This document shows, one piece after another, positions 1 through 10,349 of a stretch of 64,000 nucleotides of DNA; the stretch's first letter is position 1, and the number at the start of each line of letters is the position of its first letter. Where the stretch lies: positions 20,349,508 to 20,413,507 of the forward strand of contig CM049313.1 in NCBI GenBank assembly GCA_026874595.1, read 5' to 3'. The notes under the pieces are model-generated. The model did no database searches, had not been told where the DNA came from, and saw nothing but the letters and a program-made list of their open reading frames with translations. Position numbers and translations under genes: made by a program. The DNA is from Sipunculus nudus. Its lineage: Eukaryota > Annelida > Sipuncula > Golfingiida > Sipunculidae.

Positions 1-1120
1 CCGGAGGTATGGAACACGCACACACATACACTTGCAAACTCAACTTGAAAATGGAAGAATACTAGTCGTATAATATATTATCACGGTCACTGTCATCCAG
101 TATTATTAAATCGTTTGTGATGATCACACGAAAATCAACCACGCAAACACAGGTGACCAAAATACTATGGTTTGCTTCATATTCGCGGGGTTAAAATTTC
201 GCGGTTTTTCCATTTTTTTCAGTGTTTCGCGAAGGTCCCATTTGCGCGATCTCACCATATATTTCAAACCTACAGAAAGTCATCAATTATCATATGAATT
301 CATTATGTAAAATAATTTGTGCACAAAGTGTTAGAAATTAAAACATCGAAGGATACTGATCATTTATAGCATATAATTTGAAAGATATGAGATTTGAAAG
401 ATTTGAAAGATCATTTATATAGCTATCTTTGAACATAAAAGACCTACAATTGTTTATATTAAATAATAAATACCATTGTTCTACCCCTTAACTTGCCTTC
501 AATGATGGATTCTCTTACCCGCGAAAATATTTTAGTTTGGCGATTAATCTCCTTACGCGAATATCTCGAATTTGAAACCCTCGCGAAGAAAAAGGCAACC
601 ACAGTTAATGGCGTTGCTGTATAGTAGCTCTCTAATTTTATCACCAGATGGCGGTATATTTTCGATATTCATCTTGTTGTGTTCTTAAATTTGCACTTGT
701 CTTTATTCTTAAGAATTTAAATGTATATATTAAGCAGAATAAATGTTTGATACATACATTAATTGTCTTCCGTCCGCTTCCTCAGAAACAGTTTAATTTG
801 CCCAGATAGATTATTTTAAATACTCTCAATTGACTTGACCAGAATATAGTTTATAATGAAGGCCTATTTAATCTTTCAGTACCATCTTGTGTATCTTGAT
901 TTGTTAAAGGTCTGTTTATTTTAACGTGCCTGTAATGGTTGGACATCTTAAATCCAGTGATGTGCGTCAGTGCCTTCCTGCCTAAGCATTAAGTGTCCAG
1001 TCCTGGCCGATACTGCAGAACACAGAAATCCGGAATAACCAGTTGGAATCCAACCGCAAACCACTAGACCAATCAAGCCCCGTTTTGTTATGAATAAATG
1101 TGATTTTTGTATCATTTCAG
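1..1120. other. Upstream intronic sequence, no exon seen
   Basis: No coding exon is recognisable here. The stretch is AT-rich and presumably lies inside the intron before the first visible exon of the aminotransferase gene. Between about 170 and 600 there are scattered CGCG-containing segments in both orientations (ttcgcgg, cgcgaag, cccgcgaaa), which looks like an old dispersed repeat. Its ends cannot be defined. Confidence 0.4.
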
Positions 1121-1160
1121 CTCCCTATATTCCCATTGATATGAATCCAACAAAAGATGG
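1121..1160 (+). CDS. Exon 1 (visible) of aminotransferase gene
   Basis: The acceptor is catttcag and the donor is GTAAGC. It encodes [13 protein letters not shown]-like sequence after two bases that finish a codon from the missing upstream exon. It lies just before the PLP-lysine region of class V enzymes. Confidence 0.75.
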
Positions 1161-4100
1161 GTAAGCACTCTCACAACCCTCATCTAACATGTGCTAAACA
1201 TCGTTGCATAAACACAGGACATGAACGCGTGTTACGTTAAACATACATATCACCTTCAGTACAACCAACACTAAAAACAACAGTGGTCCAAACATGCAAC
1301 CAGAGACTCCGACAGGGGGGCCAAATTTTTTATATGGTCAGTGGTGTTTGACCTATAGGTTTACCAACAAGTAGGTCTACCTATACACAAGAAAATCCTG
1401 TATGGTGTACAAGACTGATTGAAATAATGAGAATTGAAATGGTCTATACATGTTATAATATCGTACTACAGATCCATTCAGCAAAATTGTTGCACAATAT
1501 AAAATTATATGAAGAAAGACCATACCACATTACTGCGTGATATGCTTGTACACTATTCGCTTTTGGTAACTCAAGAGCTGCATGGGAAGGTAGACCATTA
1601 TATATCATTTCACTTGACCTCTTTAAGTATTATTACGTCACAGTCCTTAGAGTACATGAGCAACTTTATATATCTCACCTGCATGTTTCTCCTATATATT
1701 TCATAAGACTCCGTTTTAATTAGATGATACATCAATGCGTATATTCTAAACGTGAATGGTACCTTAATGTTTATATTACAGTTAAACAGTGCTTTTGCTT
1801 TCAGGTACAAAGACGCAGTCATCATATCACCGCACAAGTTTGTCGGAGGGCCGGGAACGCCAGGTATTTGCAAAGATACACACACTCACGCGCGCAAACA
1901 TCTCTCTCTCACACACACACAGTCACGCATACACACTCTTTCTTTCACTCTCTCTCCTTCTTTCTCTTTCTTTTTTCTTTCTTTCTCTCTTTTTCTTATT
2001 TCTTTCACTTTATCTTTCTTTCTATTTAAAACTCTTTCTCTCTATTTTTTTCTTTTGCTCTCTTTCTTTATCTTTTTTTCTTTTTTTTTATTCTTTCTTT
2101 CTCTCTCTTTTTCTCTCACTTTATCTTTCTTTCTCTTTTTTCTTTCCATTTTTCTTTCCCTCTTTCTCTCTACTTCTCTCTATCTCTCAGGCATTCTCTC
2201 CCCCTTTTTCTTTCTCTCCCCCTTTATTTCTTTCTTTATCTTTCTTTATCTCTTTCCCTTTCTCTGTTACTCTTTCTCCTGTCTCTCTTTCTTCTTTTTC
2301 ATGCACAGTTGCTTTATTAACTTAAATATACTGTGTAATCTGTAGTGAAATAACTATACGGAACGCACTGATTTTACAAATTTTTTTTTTTATATTTTTT
2401 ATATGTAAATGTACTTTAAATCTTTTGAAACAAAAATATCATTATCAAAAGCGCGATTCTTTTAAAATTGAATGGACCACATGGCGCTCCTTAAGCTTCA
2501 CAGTATTACCTGTATACCTGTATTACCTGTATTACCTGTATTACCTGTATTACCTGTATTACCTGTATTACCTGTATTACCTGTATTACCTGTATTACCT
2601 GTATTACCTGTATTACCTGTATTACCTGTATTACCTGTATTACCTGTATTACCTGTATTACACCAATCAGTGAAAAAACATAAGCTTGTCTGTAAGAATT
2701 CGTGGTATATACTCTTCCAGGTGTACTTGTTGCAAAGAAGAAATTGTTCCGAAATAAAGTGCCGGGCGGGGTCGGAGGAGGCACCGTGGTCTTTGTATGT
2801 ATAACATTACAGGTTACCAAATATTACAAACTGAACTTTTGAATGCACGTTGATATTTTAGGATCAATGAGTTCTTTCAGAATTACGTGTAAAACGAATA
2901 CTTTTTAAATTGAACTGAAAAATTATATGATTGCTTGTCTCCTTGTAAAAATAAAGCCCAAATATTCCACCAATATTTCGTTAATTTTTTTTTTTTATAA
3001 TTCAACCAAACTTTATAATATATAATTAATCATGAAAATTCTGTAATGCTTTGTGTACGATATAAAACATGACGCTGTGATATGCCATGATTTGTTATGT
3101 TTAAGGTGACACGCGAGTCCCACTGGTACATAGATGACATTGAGGAAAGAGAGGAGGGAGGGACGCCCGCCATCATAGAGTCCATCAGGGCGGGGCTCGT
3201 TTTTCAGCTTAAACAGGTAGAGTACAACAGTATCTTACAGACTCTTGCAGGAGACATTATTGATGGGATATTTTAAAACCACCGCATATATTTATGAATA
3301 CCGTTCAGGTCAACGGTGGTTTATCATCAGCGCCATTTAGTGTGTGTGACTGAAACAATACTTATGCCTGCCAAAAAGATAAGTGTGTAACCATACATTT
3401 TCTGCCAACGTTCCAGTGATGTAGTCGAGTCCACAGCATCCGAGTCCCAGTGCAAGTCCGAGCCCTGGCCACTCGAGTCCAAGTCCGATTCCTTAAGGTT
3501 CGAGTCAAAGTCCACCTTCTTTGTGTCCGAGTCATTTGGAAACGAAATCACTGTCAGAAATCAATACAGATATCTTAAAATTGCAATTTAAAATGGAAAA
3601 ATAATTCAGATTATAATGTACATTTCAATATTAGTTTACACATGCTTTTACTATTATGCTGAATAATATTTATAGCTCCGTATGCTGAGCAAAGCTTAGT
3701 ATATATAGTGTTATAGTAAGTGACAAGTTTTTTTTTTTTTCTGTTGGACTCGAGATGGACACTGCCTGATGTTTATCGAGTTCTTACCTACCAGCCCGAG
3801 TCCGAGTCCCTGTTAAAGGTGGACTCGAGTCCAAGTTCCTACAATACCACAACGTTCTCAGTAAATTTACAGAAGCTTTGTGAATGGATGGGCCAGCCGA
3901 TCAACGCTTTCAGAGACCGTGATTCAATGAGCCGTTCCAATACGTTGACTTACAGTAGTTCACCCCTTGACCGTGCCATAACATTTCATCTCATAGTTTC
4001 TCGACACGCAGTTAATATGCCATGAATAATAAACAAGGCAATTGAACCAATCAAATAACTGGCGAAAATTTGTTCTAAGCTGGCGTCTGGTGCGTTGTTT

Positions 4101-7100
4101 CGATCGCAGCTTAAAATTTCCTAGAAGGTATCGAAAATCTAACCAATCGCATAAAGCAATATAAGCCTGTAGTTTTTCTGGTGCATTGGTTCTTCTTCAG
4201 ACGGCGTGTTTAAGTGTATCGTTTATATTTTTTTTCTCGTTGGATATGATTTGCAGTTGCGACTTCCCGAACACTTGCCGGTTTTTCATTATTCCTGAAT
4301 AAGACACCAGAGCGTGTCCTTTGAATCGAGGTTTGTGAAAGCGTAGTTGCAACAGACTTGACAGTATGAAGATGTAGACTCGGACTCTGACGGAAGTGTG
4401 CATTTTTGGAGTCTCTTATACTGTTAAACTGAGCTCTAGAAATTTGCAAATAAACATAATGTTCATCTTTCCACTAAAATTTAAAATTCGTAGAATTTAA
4501 GATTGTTAGCATAATGTGACCTTTCGAGTTTATCGCTTTCATGGTTTGTCGCCTCATGCGCTTATGGAGCGGTTTGAAGGACATATACTTATATATCGTC
4601 CAGAGAACTGTTTAAGATGCTAGAATGCAAATCACGTTTCAACGTGTGGATTTAGAAAAATAATTGAATAGTGGATGTTTATGAAATTAGATACATTTGA
4701 ACACAATTTTAAGTAGGCTTCTTACTCAGTTGTTGTTAAATTTCTGTTACTTTTTATATATATATAGCATATCATAAAGCATATATATAGCATATATAGC
4801 ATCCTCTCTCTTTTTATAGAATATAGGACCTGTCTTGATTGAAAACATCGAAGCTGATCTTGTCAAGTAAGTAATATTTATCAGGACACCAATTCATTAA
4901 CCTGTGTTAAAGGCTTCGGTTGCTTGACCCTGCCCCGTTCACATGCACACTGGAAATACAATTTGGTTCATGATATAAATATTTTTGCGAATTTTTTTAT
5001 CAGTGGTTTTGAAATTATATTTCATAAAGTGATTGCGAATTATAATGCGTTTGAGTCAAGTTTTGTGTGAAGAAGCTAAATATAAAACATTGCATGGCGC
5101 CATCTAGTGTACGAGGACGGGAATGTTACCAATAGTTCCTCACACTGGAAGGACTGCAGCGCCATTTTGACCCTCTGGTGTTAAGGTCGTACTGGCTGTC
5201 AGAGTACGTTTACATCCTTCAACGAGGCACGCACTTTGAGGCTCAATGCAGATGAAAATAATTTCTTCATGGCCTAAAGTACGCTGCCAAGACCAATTGT
5301 AAACTTTTTGTAGTATACTTTCTAAAATACCTACCACGAGCGAGAAAAATTTCCATTTAAACTCAGCTTATTGGTAAATCCCTCTGCATCTTTGTTGAAT
5401 ATCTGTCTGCGTGACTATAAACATGGCTCGCAAGGTTTACTGGACGCAGCCAACTTGTACGCGATACAGGAAATGACTCGTTACCTAAAAGACGGAGTTT
5501 CAGTCTGGGTTGTGAGTTCACTTGTATTCTTTTGTGTTAATTCATCATTCGTAGCCTAATGTTCAGATTATTGGCTGTTTAACACGATACGATTGCCACT
5601 TGATTGAAGACTATTGCACTGCATTCCTCCGTTTGACTTGTGTCACAACTCAAGTTAGACTTACAGCCCAATATAGGTGCCTACGGAGGCGTATACTTAC
5701 CGCTAGAAGGACTGTTAAAAATATGTCATCATCTGGATCACTAAATAATTAATGCTATTTTCGTTTATCATATAAAAGGATAACTTGTGTGATGAAGTTT
5801 ATATGGAATCCGTTTGACTGAAATAAAAATATGACTAGAGTAGACCAATTAATCAAATAAACTGGAGTTAATTGTTTTACATTGTTTTCCCTGTTAGTCT
5901 ATGTATTTTGATGGCGCCATTTTGCCACAGGAAATTTCTTTATAGAATAGGTAATTTTGTATAAAAATTAAAGCATCAAGTCAGTACTAACCAACCTTCC
6001 AAAATATTACATGTCAATTTGATATAAAAGAAAATGTTTTGTTCATATCATTGCTTCGTCGGTCAAAATCACTGGCTGTATGTGCATGCAGGTTGAGGCT
6101 TTCGACTTGCATGATCATGAGATTCTGGGTAATCGAAAAATGTGTATTACAAAGAAATGATTCACACAGTGATAGTCTCGTTTTCATGCGGAAGTAAATC
6201 AAGGGTACAATATTACTTTTCATATGTTTTTTTCGGTATTACATGTTTTGTATTCATGCAGTATTAAATCTCCATCTTAAAATTTAGAAAATAAAAATGT
6301 TCAAAAAATGGTTACAAGTAAAGGTGGCTGGGGTGATGGCTACAGAGAAAAGAAACAGTTTAGTATCAGTAAGATCACGAAGTTTTAAATTCCATTAAAA
6401 CTACTTAAAGAATGAGCTCATGATTTTCATTTTCAGGAGAAGTCTAAGTGCGTGGAAGGCCAATCCTAACATGGTGATCCTGGGCAGTCTGACTGCGGAG
6501 CGTCTGCCCATCTTTTCGTTTCTTGTCAGGAACCCTGAGAGCGGGAAGCTCTTGCATCATAACTTTGTGGCAGCCGTACTCAATGACGTCTTCGGAATCC
6601 AGGCCCGAGGTGGCTGCGCATGCGCAGGACCATACGCACAGGTACCACAAAAACCATTGCATTGTCTTTGTGTTTTTTTTTTTTTTTTGTTTGTTTTTTT
6701 TTACGTAAAATATTGGATCGTGTTAAGAAGTTTCTACTTGGCTAAGAAACATTCTGACATTAATATTTAGACTTTTTTATTGACAGATATGATTGTTTAT
6801 TTTTTTTGTAGTCGTTAATGATATTGAAAATGCTTTCTACAAGATTTTTTTTCTCCTGACATATCTTCACATTTCTCACATGCTCAGCTTTTTCCCTATA
6901 GCTTCCATTGTTTTACCCCTTATCATGGCCGTGCCCTTCCTTTATTTCACACACCAGTCATCTTTATACTACCAAGTATGTGGCAGCTACGCTTTTCACA
7001 GACCTTGATTCACAGACTTGGTTGTATGAAGATAACACATGTAGAATTTTTAAAATACAATCAACAAACCTTATTTCAGTAGGCAGTTTGGAAGCTCAAC

Positions 7101-10100
7101 ATTAATGGCCAATAGGCGGTTTCCAGGGGCGGATCCAGGATTTAGAAAAAGGGGGGTCCAACCCAGGAACACTAATGAAACCCTAAAAATAGATCACCAG
7201 GTCTGGAATAGGAGGGGTCCATGCCTCAAAATTTTGTCTGAAGCCCTTAAAAAACGTTGTTTCTGATGAAGAGGGCCCCCCCCCCCCGGATCCGCTTCTG
7301 GTTTCCTATCCACTTTTGATTTTCATGTCGGAATGGTCCCGCACAAAATACACAATATAATATAGTGTTAAGAAGTGGTAGATATCGGTTGTAAAATCAT
7401 GTTTGATGACTGAAAGATAAAAACGATCAAGGATCGATTGTTAATCGATTAAGTTATGTACCATCTATGTGACTGTGAAATCTGCTTTAAAAATGATGAC
7501 TAAAATAATGACGAGTAATCACTGTCTGACTTGTACATCACGGTGTAAGTTCAAGGTATCTGTCTGGTTGATGACACTTATTCGCTGCACAAGACTCAGT
7601 TTTGATGCTAATGGCTACATATGTATACATGATTTCTTATATCTCTGACAAGATTTTACTTTATTTCTGGATATAAAAATGATATGATTATGACTTCTTT
7701 CCATTTCCTCACATAATCCTTTGTGATCGATCATGCAAAAATGCAACTAAACAGCCACAGAAATTATACTGTTGGACGCTCAACAGGAAAACTGACATAT
7801 AGTATCGTTTAATTTTCTTTACATCTAGGATCTGTTGAGTATGGATGAAGACATGGCGACCAAGTTTACGTGGTTTCTCACTCCAAACACCCCACAGTGA
7901 GTAGTTCTGTTCTAAGTTTTACGACACACCGAAACACGTTTGATGGCAATATATGCGGGAGAAATTAAGTGTTAACCACTTCATCGACTGGGCCAGTTTA
8001 CCTCAAAAAATGGCTAGAAAATAATATATATATCATGATCATAAAACCAAACTAAAGATTATATTTGATTCAAATGTAAAAAAAATTACTGTTTTTATAT
8101 TTGTTCGCTTAACTTTACCGATACACTTATTTGACAAAGTACATGTTGTCAAGGTATTACAATAGCTTTGTGATTTACTCTTAATATTAACAAAAAAATA
8201 TATCTGACGAAAATAAAACTTTGTGATTTACAGAAGTGACGGAATTCTACGCATAAAGGAACCCCTGGAAATCATGAAGTGAGTATTTATCATATTATGT
8301 TATGGGGAAAACAGACCGCCTACAACATATATCATTCATTGTCATTTGTTCTGATTGTGCATATATGGTAAGAATTTCAACGTGATTCCTCAGACTTTGC
8401 TACGATTGATTGGTTTACATAGCGTAGCAACCAACAGGTGCCGCTTATGTATTTAATATTATGTTCGGCCTATGGTATAGTGTTATAGGCTTAAGGTGAA
8501 GCGCAGACACAATTAAAGCGTAAAACAAAATTCGAGCTTAGCAGAAATAAAGTAAACCAGTATATTCGTCCTTTATAATACAACATGGTTATTTATGCAA
8601 CAATTTCAGGTCACAACCTTAGATGTAACATGTAATGCCGTGTGTTATCCAAAAAAACTTAATTAACACCAGCGAAATACCCATAATTTACAATTAAAGG
8701 AATTGGGAGAAATAAACCTGTCAGGGTTCGATGAGAGCTCGGGGATGCAATATGAAAGTACTACGACGACAGCATTCTTGCGAGACTCCAGAGAGTTTGG
8801 TGGTAAGGTGACGTGTATTTGCAAAGTTTAAAGCGGAATAACATTTCTGTTGGGACCACGCCGAAATAAAAACAAATATACTAGGAATTTCAAAATCTTT
8901 GGCCACCCTTGCCTCATGTCCCTTAATAACGAGTGTTTTGCGGAAACAGGAAGGTTTGCTGTGACCATCTTAATTTTTTTCAGACCTGGTTTCACCCGAC
9001 TGAACATGCCCTACTTTTTCGATGACCAGACAGTTGAATACATCATCCACGCTGTAGACATGGTGGCCACGTACGGATGGAAGCTCATGCCTCTGGTGAG
9101 TGTTTAGATCTGCTGACCTCAACCCTGCTTAAGTCCACTGCATTAATTTACTTAATGCATACCCTCACCACCAGGTGGTGCAATTCTAATCTTCAGGAAA
9201 GTTGGTAGTAGTTTGACTTGCGTCCGCCAGATGTCGTTTCCACTCACAACTAACCTCTTCGAGTTGGTTGGGTATGGTGGAAGGCAGGGACAATTTTGAA
9301 AAATAAATTTACCCAAAGCTGTCTATATTGTACATACGTATGGTTACAAACTTTTACTTATTTCTTGACCCCTTCAAAATATTCTGCACTGGATAAGATT
9401 GTGAGCTTATGGATAAGGTGATTCCGCTTATGTAGATAACCTCTTTCGTTTCAACCCATGTCAGTACCGGTACAACCCCAGGACAAGCGAGTGGCACCAC
9501 CAGGACAAACCGACTGGGGTCAAGATCAATAGTCTCCACAACGTCATCTACCAGAAGGACAGACTGGTCATGACGGACACCAGCGGACTGGTCGCGGATG
9601 GCTCCCAGGACCTTCAGGTAAGAAAGTCCACCACATGGTGGCGCTGCTTATATATGTCAATGATGGCACCACCGCAAAGGCGGCTCGGCAGTTCTGTCTT
9701 GTGTGCGTCAACTGTCGGTTTTGCAACTCGAATTATATAGGCTTTGTTATAGGTATATTTATATAAGATCGTTTTGATCTACATTTGTCCCGCATAATTT
9801 TATCTAAGCGCCTAATATTTATCATTATTATTATTATTACAATGTATTATAATTATTATTATTGTTGTTGTTGTTGTTGTTCCCCGCTTCCTCAGAACGG
9901 GGGACATTGCTTTGGGTTTGTCTGTCTGTCTGTCTCTCTGTCTGTCAGGTTTTCGTTTCCATGCGATAATTTTCAAAAATATTATCCGATTACATTCAAA
10001 TTTGGGTTAGTGATTGCTCTTATGCTTACCTTGGATGGGATTGGTTTGGGTTTGCCTGTATGATAAGATAATAATACAATAGGATCTTTAATTGATATGA

Positions 10101-10305
10101 TGAATCGGCACATTTAGTGTCACTAATCAACAACAGGTGTCGCTAGCGGGGACATAAATTACTAGTACTTAAATTTTTTGCACTAAATGCCAGGTGCTGC
10201 CATCTGTTGAGTGTGGTTAAAACTATTTGCACTTAATCGCCACAGACTTTAAAACCATCCCAGACTTGAAAGCAGAAGCGGATGACATAAATTCCTTGAA
10301 CTTGC

Positions 10306-10349
<44 letters not shown>

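Noticed and set aside
1752-2345. Long Phe/Leu/Ser ORFs (up to 197 codons)
   Set aside because: They lie in a CT-only tract and overlap exon 2 in the wrong frame. Open only because of composition.
2425-2820. YLY, LPV and IQV repeat proteins on both strands
   Set aside because: Translation of a 9-bp minisatellite inside an intron; exon 3 uses a different context.
3327-3551. 74-codon minus-strand ORF rich in S, D and E
   Set aside because: Translation of GAGTCC hexamer repeats within an intron.
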